From contig NZ_RCCS01000006.1 in the NCBI RefSeq assembly GCF_003664185.1, forward strand, positions 62,001 through 126,000: 64,000 nt of DNA, read 5' to 3'. Positions 26,018-34,492 of the stretch are shown here, in pieces. Every line of letters starts with the position of its first letter. Positions within the stretch are counted from its first letter, which is position 1. This DNA is from Tenacibaculum discolor. GTDB taxonomy: Bacteria > Bacteroidota > Bacteroidia > Flavobacteriales > Flavobacteriaceae. Below the pieces are notes generated by a model. It ran no database searches. It saw nothing but the letters and a program-made list of their open reading frames with translations, and had not been told where the DNA came from. The position numbers were made by a program, and so were the translations under genes.

Positions 26018-28246
26018 TTAATTTTTTGCTTTGTTTTTAAAAGCATCAAACTTGTTTGTTGTTTGTTTAGGCCAGCTGTTGTTTGAAGTATCAATATCAG
26101 CAGTTTCTAAATCAGGATCTACAACAATACTTTTAATTTCTTGTGAAGAAGTAAATACTCTGAATACTTTACGTTCATCTTTCTTCCATATTTGAGCAGG
26201 GAAGGTTTCACGTTTTTTAGTACCATCAGCATATGTTAACTCCACAATAATAGGCATTACTAAACCTCCTGGTTTTTCAAACTCTACCTGATACATGTAG
26301 TTAGGAATCTCTTTTAAGCTAGCTTTTTTATCAGAAGGTAACTCTTTGATGTATGCTTCTACCTCAGATTTATCAGCATCTTTTTTATCAGTTGTTAAGT
26401 ATATTAATTTACCTAATTGAGCAAAGTAAGAAGGGTATTGCTGTTGTATTTTCTTAGTTTCTTCATTTGGTTTATTAGTTAAATATAAAGGCTTAACCTC
26501 TTTAATTCCAATATCAGTATAATCAGTTGTATAGAACCAACCTCTCCAGAACCAATCTAAGTCCATACCAGAAGCATCTTCCATTGTTCTAAAGAAATCA
26601 GCAGGAGTAGGGTGCTTAAACATCCATCTTTTAGAGTATGTTCTAAAAGCATAGTCAAATAATTCAGGTCCCATAATTGTTTGACGTAACATATATAAAC
26701 CTGCTGCTGGTTTAGTATAAGCATTAGGTCCAAAATTATGCACATAATCACCTTGAGACATAATTGGGCTTAACTTATTCTGATCTAAACTCATGTAACG
26801 AACAATATCCTTAGGTAAGTTACCAGTATTAAAGTTAGGATCGTAATCTAATTCAGCTAAAATTTCTACAAAAGAGTTTAACCCTTCATCCATCCAAGTC
26901 CACTGACGCTCATCAGAATTTACAATCATAGGGAAGAAGTTATGACCAACCTCATGAGTAATTACTCCAATCATTCCGTTTTTAACTCTATCAGAATATG
27001 TTCCATCAGGATTTGGACGTCCGTAGTTAAAACAAATCATTGGATATTCCATTCCTTGACGTTTTGCGTGTACAGAAATAGCTTTAGAATATGGGTAATC
27101 AAAAGTCATTTTAGAGTACTCTTCTAAAGTATTAGCAACAACACGAGTTGAATGCTCTTCCCATAAAGGATTTCCTTCTTTTGGATATAATGAAATAGCC
27201 ATCACATCTTTTCCGTTGATGTTTACTGCCATTGCATCCCAAATATATTTTCTTGACGAAGCAAAAGCAAAGTCACGAACTTTGTTTGCTCTAAAATGCC
27301 AAGTTTTAGTTTTTGTAGTTCCTTCTTTCTCGTTTGCTTCAGCTTCAGCCTGCGTTACAATAAATACAGGGTTTTTATACGATTTTCTAGCTTTTTCAAA
27401 ACGCTTGCGTTGTTCTTTTGTTAAGACTTCTTTTTCGTTTTGTAATTCACCAGTAGCCTCTAAAATATGATCAGCAGGAACTGTAATTTTTACATCGTAA
27501 TCACCAAATTCTAAAGCCCATTCACTACGACCCCAGAACTGCATGTTTTGCCATCCTTCAACATTATTATAAACACATAACCTTGGGAAAAACTGAGCAA
27601 TGGTGTAGTTTTTATTTCCGTCAGGGAAAGATTCAAAACCAGAACGACCACCGTCTTCAACAGAATTGTTGATTAAGTAGTTCCATTTAATTCTAAACTT
27701 AAAAACTTCACCTGGTGCCAATGGTTTAGGTAAGTTTATACGCATCATAGTACGATTAATAGTATGAGGTAAGTCTCTACCATCAGCATATTTTACAGCT
27801 TCAATATTAAAACCGAAAGCTTTTGGCTTGTCCATGTTTTCACTCACAAATTTATCAGGAGTTTGAAAACCATTAGCTCCTTTAGATTCTGCCAAAGGCG
27901 ATTTAGAATCTGGAGCTCTCATATTTTGATCTAACTGTAACCATAAATACTCTAAATGGTCTTTAGAGTTATTGTGGTAGGTAATATCTTCATCTCCGTA
28001 TAACCTGTCTGTAGCTTCATCTAAACGTAAGCTCATTACATAGTCCACTTTTTGTTGCGTGTATGCATGACCTGGCGCTCCTGATGCTGTACGTTGATCG
28101 TTAGGAGTTGCTAAAACATCTTTTAATTGTCGAAATTTGTTTTGGTCGGTATGACCTTGCTGGCGTTCTTTTTTAGGAGCTTCTTGGGCAAATAAGGAAG
28201 CGGATACAAAGAGTGCCGAGAATAATAGCGTAGAATATTTTCTCAT
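26018..28246 (-). CDS. Secreted M1-family metallopeptidase
   Basis: The 742-residue protein has a signal peptide (MRKYSTLLFSALFVSASLFA) and no T9SS tail. The substrate-binding motif appears as GMEYP, close to the GAMEN of typical M1 aminopeptidases. The zinc motif is HEVGHNFFP and the third ligand Glu follows in TWMDEGLNSFVEIL, so the active site is complete. Such proteins cleave N-terminal residues of peptides in the periplasm. The N-terminal beta-rich domain carries YTQQKVDYVMSLRLDEATDR. It heads the same-strand block with the DUF6702 and CarbopepD paralogues in the downstream transcript direction reversed, i.e. it is the last of that series. Confidence 0.9.
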   Translation of the reverse strand: MRKYSTLLFSALFVSASLFAQEAPKKERQQGHTDQNKFRQLKDVLATPNDQRTASGAPGHAYTQQKVDYVMSLRLDEATDRLYGDEDITYHNNSKDHLEYLWLQLDQNMRAPDSKSPLAESKGANGFQTPDKFVSENMDKPKAFGFNIEAVKYADGRDLPHTINRTMMRINLPKPLAPGEVFKFRIKWNYLINNSVEDGGRSGFESFPDGNKNYTIAQFFPRLCVYNNVEGWQNMQFWGRSEWALEFGDYDVKITVPADHILEATGELQNEKEVLTKEQRKRFEKARKSYKNPVFIVTQAEAEANEKEGTTKTKTWHFRANKVRDFAFASSRKYIWDAMAVNINGKDVMAISLYPKEGNPLWEEHSTRVVANTLEEYSKMTFDYPYSKAISVHAKRQGMEYPMICFNYGRPNPDGTYSDRVKNGMIGVITHEVGHNFFPMIVNSDERQWTWMDEGLNSFVEILAELDYDPNFNTGNLPKDIVRYMSLDQNKLSPIMSQGDYVHNFGPNAYTKPAAGLYMLRQTIMGPELFDYAFRTYSKRWMFKHPTPADFFRTMEDASGMDLDWFWRGWFYTTDYTDIGIKEVKPLYLTNKPNEETKKIQQQYPSYFAQLGKLIYLTTDKKDADKSEVEAYIKELPSDKKASLKEIPNYMYQVEFEKPGGLVMPIIVELTYADGTKKRETFPAQIWKKDERKVFRVFTSSQEIKSIVVDPDLETADIDTSNNSWPKQTTNKFDAFKNKAKN

Positions 28247-28317
28247 TATATGCTTATTAGTTTTTGAATAAATAAGCGGAAAGTTAATGAAATCTTATTA
28301 CTAAAAAAGAAGGTTTA

Positions 28318-28812
28318 TTAAAAATTTAACAAACCTTTATCATTATCACTCGATAAAAACAAACTTTTACGTTCTTTTTTAACAGTTGCTTTAATAAGGT
28401 TTTGTTGATCAGGGAAATGATCTACTAAAATATCGTTTTCTACTTTTATTGTTTTTGGGAGTGAAACATTTTCAATTTCTAAATAAAAGTAAACAATGTC
28501 ACCATCATATTCTTTACCTATAAATTTATAGGCTTTTTCATCATCATTTATATTAATCTTAAAATGAGCTTTTAAGTATTTATAAAAGTATTCGTTAATA
28601 GATGGTAACTCATTTTTAGTAGCAATTTGAAGATTAGTGTTATAATCTTTGTTTATGGCCAGTTCAATATCATCCATAAAAACATTCATAATCATTTGTA
28701 CACTTTGAGTATCTTCTCTGTATTCAATTTCAGTTAACGCAACATAGTATTTATGTAAGGTAAATGATAGTAGTAATGGAAGTACTAATAAAAGGATGAT
28801 AACTTTCTTCAT
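28318..28812 (-). CDS. DUF6702-type secreted protein
   Basis: The 164-residue protein has an N-terminal signal (MKKVIILLLVLPLLLSFTLH) and the features I recall for DUF6702: HKYYVALTEIEYREDTQSVQ, VFMDDIELAINKDYN, and a C-terminal half with VYFYLEIENVSLPKTIKVEN and IKATVKKERKSL. Function unknown; it is usually found next to an M1 peptidase and CarbopepD-domain genes in Flavobacteriaceae, as here. Gene spacing (about 30-70 bases) suggests an operon with its neighbours. Confidence 0.7.
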   Translation of the reverse strand: MKKVIILLLVLPLLLSFTLHKYYVALTEIEYREDTQSVQMIMNVFMDDIELAINKDYNTNLQIATKNELPSINEYFYKYLKAHFKININDDEKAYKFIGKEYDGDIVYFYLEIENVSLPKTIKVENDILVDHFPDQQNLIKATVKKERKSLFLSSDNDKGLLNF

Positions 28813-28842
28813 GGTTGATTAAAAATCAATTATTGCGCCAAA

Positions 28843-29640
28843 TTAGTGTTTTCCAATAATTTTAAGGTATTCTGTATGTTCTTTTCTAAAAATTTTAATC
28901 ACTTTTAACACTTCGCGGTTTTGGTAGAGTTTTTCTATGCCTAACGGATTGCAATACTCTAAAAAGTGATAATACTTATCTACAGGAATTTCAAGCTCAA
29001 CAAAAAAGAAGTCTTCACCTAGTTCATTAAGTAGTTTTGCAGGCATACTTTCTTTAAAAGCTAATTCTTTACGAAGTTTCCATAGTTTTTCTGAGTCTTT
29101 TACAGGAAACGTATTGGTAGTACCCATACCTTCAAAAGCTTTAGTAGGATCGACTCTAACCACATTAGGCTTTACATGTTTGCTTATATAATCGTCTGAG
29201 TGATAATTAGTATAGTTAACATTAGAAAAGTTGGTAGCTTTACTTGCGATTTCTAAGTTTTTATCTTGTTTTACTTTTTTAAGGTCTTTGGCTAATTCTC
29301 CTGAAAGTTCATTGTTTCTTAGTAAAACTTCATCTAGCTCATAGTCTTGCTTTTCAAGAGTGGTTCTTTTTCTATAAGTATTAAAATCAGCTTTGGTAAG
29401 CTTTTCATATATGGTTTTATAACCTATACTACTATACCTTATAGAGTCGGTAGGTCTGGCAAAAAGTTTGTATTCTCCTTTATCATTAGAAAATGTTGCT
29501 TGGTTTGTTGAAAAGTTAACAATATGAGCATTTTCTAACACACCGTTTTCATCATAAACAATTCCAAAAAGTGTTTTTCGTTCTTCTTGAGAGAATACTA
29601 ATTGAGATAAAAACAATAAGGTTATTAGAACTTTTTTCAT
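28843..29640 (-). CDS. CarbopepD-regulatory-domain protein, paralogue 1 (type A C-terminus)
   Basis: The 265-residue secreted protein (signal MKKVLITLLFLSQLVFSQ) has the regulatory beta-sandwich typical of TonB-dependent and SusC proteins (TLFGIVYDENGVLENAHIVN, GEYKLFARPTDSIRYSSIGY; about 22-100) but no TonB receptor barrel. A helical C-terminal half ends in VDKYYHFLEYCNPLGIEKLY, shared with paralogue 3. Probably a surface or periplasmic adhesin-like or sensor protein; function unknown. It is the promoter-distal copy of four consecutive paralogues. Confidence 0.75.
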   Translation of the reverse strand: MKKVLITLLFLSQLVFSQEERKTLFGIVYDENGVLENAHIVNFSTNQATFSNDKGEYKLFARPTDSIRYSSIGYKTIYEKLTKADFNTYRKRTTLEKQDYELDEVLLRNNELSGELAKDLKKVKQDKNLEIASKATNFSNVNYTNYHSDDYISKHVKPNVVRVDPTKAFEGMGTTNTFPVKDSEKLWKLRKELAFKESMPAKLLNELGEDFFFVELEIPVDKYYHFLEYCNPLGIEKLYQNREVLKVIKIFRKEHTEYLKIIGKH

Positions 29641-29731
29641 GGTACTTTATAAGGTTAGATTAGTATACACCTAAAGGTACAAAATATTTTAAGAAAGCGT
29701 AACTTAAATAACCAAATAGGGAAGAGGTATT

Positions 29732-30511
29732 TTAATTATATTTTTTAGGATTTAGCTTTTTAAATTCTTCTGATTTCTGCTGTAAAAATGTAATCATTGC
29801 TACTTCATTATTTAAATAAAGAGTATTGAAGTCATCGGCAGATTCGGCAAAGTAAATGAATCTGTCAATATCCTCTTTTAGTATTTTTATTTCATGTTCA
29901 ATAACTATATGGTAGTTGTTACGTATATTTTCTATTCTTTTTTCTCTGTCTTCAATAGCTTTAAATTTTTTTAGTTTTTTTAATCTTCCAGACATCCAAT
30001 TTAGCAATAGATCTACAGGTATTATTCCTCCATAACTTGAAGTAGCAGTATGTAGCCTCCTTTCAGCAGAAGTAAGTATTCTAGAACCAGCAAAGGGCAG
30101 GTTTAATGTTTCGGCATTAATTTCTTTTTCAGACTTTATATGTTTTGTGTCCGAAGAAATATATCCAAGCAAATTATGTTTTTTTATCGCTACTTCATCC
30201 AGTTCAATAGGTACTTTTTTTAGTTGAATGTAATTTTCTTGTATTCCGAAGTTATTTATGTTTACCACAACGTTTTTGGTTTCATAACCAACAAACGAAA
30301 TTTGTAAAGTATCACTTACTTTGGCTAAAATCCTAAACTCACCATTGTTATTAGTAAAGGTTCCTTGTTTAGTGTTTAGGTTAATAACATGTGCGTTAGA
30401 AACGACACTTACTTCATCTTGTATGGTAGCGTAAAAGAATTTTCTGCTTTCTTGTGCTGTAGTTTTTATTATAAAAAACAGACAAATAATTGAAGGGAGT
30501 ATATTTTTCAT
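29732..30511 (-). CDS. CarbopepD-regulatory-domain protein, paralogue 2 (type B C-terminus)
   Basis: The 259-residue protein has a signal peptide and the same N-terminal sandwich (FFYATIQDEVSVVSNAHVIN, GEFRILAKVSDTLQISFVGY). The C-terminal part differs from paralogues 1 and 3: GRLKKLKKFKAIEDREKRIE, IENIRNNYHIVIEHEIKILK, and a DIDRFIYFAESADDF motif that matches paralogue 4. No catalytic residues recognised. Confidence 0.72.
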   Translation of the reverse strand: MKNILPSIICLFFIIKTTAQESRKFFYATIQDEVSVVSNAHVINLNTKQGTFTNNNGEFRILAKVSDTLQISFVGYETKNVVVNINNFGIQENYIQLKKVPIELDEVAIKKHNLLGYISSDTKHIKSEKEINAETLNLPFAGSRILTSAERRLHTATSSYGGIIPVDLLLNWMSGRLKKLKKFKAIEDREKRIENIRNNYHIVIEHEIKILKEDIDRFIYFAESADDFNTLYLNNEVAMITFLQQKSEEFKKLNPKKYN

Positions 30512-30515
30512 GTGC

Positions 30516-31331
30516 TTAGTTATTACTAATTACTTTTAAATAGCTCTTACTTTCTTGCTGTAAGATAGCAATCACTTTTAAAAGCTTTTTCTCTTTATAT
30601 AATTTTTCTATACCTAAGGGATTACAAAATTCTAAAAAATGGAGATACTTATCTTTAGGTATGTTAAGTTCTTTATAAAAGAAATGTTCTCCAAATTCTG
30701 AGAGTAGCATTTTAGGAAAGCTTTCTTTAAATTTTATTTTTTTTCGGGTTCTTTTTAGCTGTTCAGAATAATTATTTTTCCCTAAACTAATTGCGCCTCC
30801 AACACCAGCAAATTTAGCAGTAGGGTCAGTTACTTTTCTCATATTAGGAACCCCCATTTTATCAATCTCATCAATAGGCATAATAATAGGGTCTTGAAAA
30901 TCAATCATAGAAAAATCCAAAGCTCTTTTAGCTTTTTCCATGCCAATATCTTTGGGCGTTTGTTTGGCATCAATAGCAATAGAACCTATTAAGTTATGTT
31001 TTTTAACTTCCACTTCATCCAATTCAAAAGGAACTTTAATCAGTTTAATCTCGTTTTCTTCCATTCCAAAATGAAGACTCGTAACCTTAACTTTTTTGGT
31101 TTCGTATCCTACAAACGAAACCTGTAAGGTATCGTTAGGCTTTGCCAATATTCTAAATTTACCTAAATCGGTACTAAATGTACCCTGCTTGGTATTTAGG
31201 TTGATAATATGAGCATTGGGTATAGCACCAATTTCATCATTTAAAACCCCGTATAAGAACTTTCTTTTTTTCTGGGCAGTAGCACCTAACGTAATAAGAA
31301 GTAAAAGTATGATGGGTAGTTGTTTAATCAT
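30516..31331 (-). CDS. CarbopepD-regulatory-domain protein, paralogue 3 (type A C-terminus)
   Basis: The 271-residue protein is the closest relative of paralogue 1 in its C-terminal part (PKDKYLHFLEFCNPLGIEKL, LLKVIAILQQESKSYLKVIS) and of paralogue 2 in the N-terminal sandwich (GVLNDEIGAIPNAHIINLNT). It has a signal peptide (MIKQLPIILLLLITLGATAQ). It is four bases from its neighbours on either side, so it is co-transcribed. The mixed likeness suggests recombination among the copies. Confidence 0.75.
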   Translation of the reverse strand: MIKQLPIILLLLITLGATAQKKRKFLYGVLNDEIGAIPNAHIINLNTKQGTFSTDLGKFRILAKPNDTLQVSFVGYETKKVKVTSLHFGMEENEIKLIKVPFELDEVEVKKHNLIGSIAIDAKQTPKDIGMEKAKRALDFSMIDFQDPIIMPIDEIDKMGVPNMRKVTDPTAKFAGVGGAISLGKNNYSEQLKRTRKKIKFKESFPKMLLSEFGEHFFYKELNIPKDKYLHFLEFCNPLGIEKLYKEKKLLKVIAILQQESKSYLKVISNN

Positions 31332-31335
31332 GCAA

Positions 31336-32112
31336 TTATTTTTTGGTAACTCTTATATTTTCATTTTCTAATAGGTAAGGGGAAGTTTTACTATTTTCAA
31401 TTAAAACAGCTGTAAGCTCTAAAACTTTATCTTTATTATATAGGTTTATAATTCCTTTTGAAATGCACGCTTGCAAAAACTGATTAATGCTTTCTCTCTT
31501 TATTTTTAGTTGTTGTACAAAAAAGCCATCGGTAAAGTGCTTTCTAATTTTTTCAATATTTTTATCTTCAATAGTTGCCTTTTTTAATTGTTTTTTTAGC
31601 TTGTTCTTTCCATTTAAAGCATTAATAAGGCCAGTTAAATTAATTGCTACTCCCGATTGAATTTTTACTGTTTTTTCATCTTTTGGTTGTATAACATTAG
31701 CATAGGGGAGTTTTAGGGTTTTTGCATTAACAATAGGAGCATTGCTAAGAATATCGTTATCAATTTCTAAAATACTTTTTTGTCTTTCTAGCACAACCTC
31801 ATCTAACATGTGTGTTTTACTATCAACAAAAATTACAATATTTTTAGCTTTTATATGCTCTTTAGTAATAGTAACCTCTTTATACTCTAGGTTAAGGTGA
31901 GAAATTAATAAGGTATTATTTTCTGCAGCTAAAATTTCAAAACGTCCATTTTCATTAGAAACCGCACCAATGGCCATTTTTTTATTAATAATATGTACAT
32001 CTTGTGTAGCAATACTATCTATAAACACAGTACCAGTAATAATTTTAGGTGTGTTTTGCGCGATAGCAATACAAGAGAAACAAGTAAAAAGAACAAGTAA
32101 CAATTTTTTCAT
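31336..32112 (-). CDS. CarbopepD-regulatory-domain protein, paralogue 4 (type B C-terminus)
   Basis: The 258-residue protein has a signal peptide (MKKLLLVLFTCFSCIAIAQ) and a more divergent N-terminal sandwich (PKIITGTVFIDSIATQDVHI, GRFEILAAENNTLLISHLNL). The C-terminal half (INALNGKNKLKKQLKKATIE, IEKIRKHFTDGFFVQQLKIK, INQFLQACISKGIINLYNKD) belongs with paralogue 2. It is the first gene of the four in transcription direction. Confidence 0.7.
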   Translation of the reverse strand: MKKLLLVLFTCFSCIAIAQNTPKIITGTVFIDSIATQDVHIINKKMAIGAVSNENGRFEILAAENNTLLISHLNLEYKEVTITKEHIKAKNIVIFVDSKTHMLDEVVLERQKSILEIDNDILSNAPIVNAKTLKLPYANVIQPKDEKTVKIQSGVAINLTGLINALNGKNKLKKQLKKATIEDKNIEKIRKHFTDGFFVQQLKIKRESINQFLQACISKGIINLYNKDKVLELTAVLIENSKTSPYLLENENIRVTKK

Positions 32113-32184
32113 ATCACAAATAAACCACCAAGCAGTCTTAAAAATGTTTTAAGAACATGGTAAATTTTTGTTAAACAAAGAAAA

Positions 32185-32218
32185 AAGACCGTTTGAAAAA
32201 TAACTTTCAAACGGTCTT
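32185..32218 (-). terminator. Terminator downstream of the first lipocalin-like lipoprotein gene
   Basis: The 14-bp stem aagaccgtttgaaa/tttcaaacggtctt with a loop of six bases is followed by T on the minus strand. The identical stem occurs downstream of the paralogue at 33048, marking duplication. Confidence 0.85.
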
Positions 32219-32245
32219 ACGGCATTTAATAAAAAGTATAAAATG

Positions 32246-32779
32246 TTATCTTTCTAAAACAATTGTTGCTGTTCCTTCTGTTTTAATAACATCATTATCT
32301 ACAACCTTATTTTCAGATAAATCTTGTTTTAACACCATTCTGTTTTTAGAAAATGACTCAACAGTAAATTTTGATTGTATTACATTACTATTACCGTTTT
32401 TAAATATTAGTTCATTTCCTTTCACTTCCCATTTACCAGCACTTAAACCTTGTATAGCAGTTGCATTATGGTTTGTAGTTTCTACCTTATCATTAATCTT
32501 TGTTTTAGTTACTATTTTCACAGCTCCTTTGGTTGTATATTTATTAGAGTTTTGTGAAAAGTTAAACGAAAAGTTATAATCTTCTCCATGAATGTTAGAC
32601 TTGCTGTCGTATGATAAAACACGCGAAGTAACTTTAGTTGTATACTCAGAAGTTAAACTAGTTAAATTCCATGTACCTTCAAGTTCTATAAACGAAGTGT
32701 TTTCTGTAATAGGAATTTCAACAGAATCTGAACAAGAGAATAATAATGTAATTGTAAAAAGGAAAAATAAATTTTTCAT
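32246..32779 (-). CDS. Lipocalin-like lipoprotein, paralogue 1
   Basis: The ATG at 32779 is preferred, giving the lipoprotein signal MKNLFFLFTITLLFSCSDS (lipobox LFSC); the longer frame starting at 32812 puts 11 unlikely residues in front. The mature 160 residues read like a small beta-barrel of the lipocalin-like DUF5004/DUF4923 kind: ELEGTWNLTSLTSEYTTKVT, EDYNFSFNFSQNSNKYTTKG, GLSAGKWEVKGNELIFKNGN, MVLKQDLSE. Ligand unknown. Its relative at 33048 is a tandem duplicate. Confidence 0.75.
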   Translation of the reverse strand: MKNLFFLFTITLLFSCSDSVEIPITENTSFIELEGTWNLTSLTSEYTTKVTSRVLSYDSKSNIHGEDYNFSFNFSQNSNKYTTKGAVKIVTKTKINDKVETTNHNATAIQGLSAGKWEVKGNELIFKNGNSNVIQSKFTVESFSKNRMVLKQDLSENKVVDNDVIKTEGTATIVLER

Positions 32780-32988
32780 AGTTTTATATGCTTTTGATTT
32801 ATAAAATAACACCTACAAAAACAACTAGGACTTGAATAACCCTACTTTATTTATCAAATAATTTTACGGTTTATTTTTAACTACATATTTTAGCCATAAA
32901 TACTCGTAAAGCATAGTGTTTATAGTAGGTTGTAAAACATACGTTTAGCACAAACAAAAGGTGAATTATTAAACTTTTAATGAAGAAA

Positions 32989-33022
32989 AAGACCGTTTGA
33001 AAAATATTTTTCAAACGGTCTT
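32989..33022 (-). terminator. Terminator downstream of the second lipocalin-like lipoprotein gene
   Basis: The same 14-bp stem (aagaccgtttgaaa/tttcaaacggtctt) as at 32185, with a six-base loop of slightly different sequence. It lies 25 bases past the stop of the gene at 33048. Confidence 0.85.
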
Positions 33023-33047
33023 GTAATTTTTAATATATGTTAGAAAC

Positions 33048-33566
33048 TTATCTTTCTAATATAACTGTAGCATTACCTACAATTTCCACCCCAACACCTT
33101 GAACTGTTTGGGTTTCATTTATTTTTTGTTTTAAAACAAGCTTATTTTCAGTATAAGAATCGATAATTATTTCAGAAGAAACATCATTGTTCTTTGTAAT
33201 AAGTTTATTTCCTTTAATTTCCCATTCTCCAGATTCTAAATCCATAATAGAACCCGACTCTATTTCTTGAGTTTCTACTTCTCCATTAGTATTGGTTTCT
33301 GTAACAATAGTAAGAGATCCTTCAGTAGAATATTCATTAGGATTATCAGAAAAGGTCATTGAAAAATTATAATTTTTACCATAAATAGATGTTGTACTTT
33401 TAACAGTATTTCCTTGATAAGAAAATTTGTTAGTTACATTTGAGGTCAATTCAATTAGGTTCCATTTACCTACAAGGTCATCATTTGAAATTTCTACCAA
33501 ATCATTGCTGTCTGAACAAGAAAATAGAAGAAAAGAGATACTGAATACAAAAAGTATTTTTTTCAT
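33048..33566 (-). CDS. Lipocalin-like lipoprotein, paralogue 2
   Basis: The 172-residue lipoprotein (MKKILFVFSISFLLFSCSDS; lipobox LFSC) aligns along its length with paralogue 1: DLVGKWNLIELTSNVTNKFS, GKNYNFSMTFSDNPNEYSTE, DLESGEWEIKGNKLITKNND, VLKQKINET, and a TVILER end against TIVLER. Its gene and terminator were duplicated together. The two are likely outer-membrane-facing small-ligand binders, but this is inference from fold likeness. Confidence 0.75.
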   Translation of the reverse strand: MKKILFVFSISFLLFSCSDSNDLVEISNDDLVGKWNLIELTSNVTNKFSYQGNTVKSTTSIYGKNYNFSMTFSDNPNEYSTEGSLTIVTETNTNGEVETQEIESGSIMDLESGEWEIKGNKLITKNNDVSSEIIIDSYTENKLVLKQKINETQTVQGVGVEIVGNATVILER

Positions 33567-33633
33567 AGTTTTTAATTTTTTTTAATTATTGAGGTCAAAA
33601 ATCATATTTTTGATTGAATAAACAAAGAAAATA

Positions 33634-34341
33634 ATGAAAAAACTAATTGTAGCAAGTACATCTACCGTTCATGGTAGTGGGTACCTAGAATATATTTTAC
33701 CCACCTTAAAAAACTTTTTTAAAGAAGCAACTACCATACTATTTATTCCGTATGCACGCGCAAGCGGAAAAACATATGATGAATACACTTCTGTAGCTCG
33801 CAAAGCTTTTGCTACAATTGGTAAAGAAGTGGTTGGAATACACGAGTTTGATAACCCGAAGGATGCTGTTTTAAAAGCTGAAGCAATTTTTACAGGTGGA
33901 GGTAATACGTTTGAACTGGTAAACCAATTATATAAAAATGATATACTACCAGATTTAACAACGGCAGTTGAAAACGGAACTCCGTATTTAGGTACTAGTG
34001 CAGGAAGTAATATTTGTGGGGTAACTATGATGAATACGAACGATATGCCTATCGTATATCCACCGAGTTTTAAAACCTTAGGGTTTATTCCGTTTAATAT
34101 TAATGCGCATTATTTAGATCCTAATCCAGACTCTACCCACATGGGCGAAACACGAGAAACACGTATTAAAGAGTATCATATATTTAACGAAACTCCTGTG
34201 TTAGGACTACGTGAAGGTAGTTGGTTAGAGGTTAACGGAGCAACTATTACGTTAAGAGGAAGTTATACCGCACGTTTATTTAAACAAGGAAAAGAACCAG
34301 TAGAGTTGCCTACTGATACTGAGGTTAACCAGTATTTTTAA
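33634..34341 (+). CDS. pepE: Alpha-aspartyl dipeptidase (peptidase E)
   Basis: The 235-residue S51 serine peptidase cleaves dipeptides with N-terminal Asp. The nucleophile is Ser122 in YLGTSAGSNI and the catalytic His159 is in NINAHYLDPNPDSTHMGETR, both at family positions; the glycine-rich FTGGGNTFELV loop is also typical. Cytosolic, length as in Salmonella PepE. It stands alone and is closed by its own terminator; the divergent lipoprotein gene lies upstream. Confidence 0.93.
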   Translation: MKKLIVASTSTVHGSGYLEYILPTLKNFFKEATTILFIPYARASGKTYDEYTSVARKAFATIGKEVVGIHEFDNPKDAVLKAEAIFTGGGNTFELVNQLYKNDILPDLTTAVENGTPYLGTSAGSNICGVTMMNTNDMPIVYPPSFKTLGFIPFNINAHYLDPNPDSTHMGETRETRIKEYHIFNETPVLGLREGSWLEVNGATITLRGSYTARLFKQGKEPVELPTDTEVNQYF

Positions 34342-34373
34342 TACGATTTTATAGAGAATAACTTATAAAAGAG

Positions 34374-34402
34374 AACTCCAAACAGCAGTTTGGAGTTTTT
34401 TT
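34374..34402 (+). terminator. pepE terminator
   Basis: A 10-bp stem (aactccaaac/gtttggagtt) with a 4-base loop is followed by a T run, 32 bases beyond the pepE stop. Confidence 0.85.
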
Positions 34403-34430
34403 ATTCATAAAGGTTGTTGATTAACTATTT

Positions 34431-34466
34431 TCTTGTCTTCACTCATAAGCTAATATGGTGTTTTTT
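34431..34466 (-). pseudogene. Possible decayed folD C-terminal relic (12 codons)
   Basis: These 36 bases match the end of folD (38171-38206) at 30 of 36 positions with no gap. Read on the minus strand in the folD frame they give KNTILAYE, a stop, then RQ, against [11 protein letters not shown] in FolD. Nothing flanking continues the likeness. A short recombination scar is the likely reading; chance similarity in low-GC DNA is the alternative. Confidence 0.35.
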
Positions 34467-34492
34467 GGAGGTGAAAATCTACTCACACAAGT

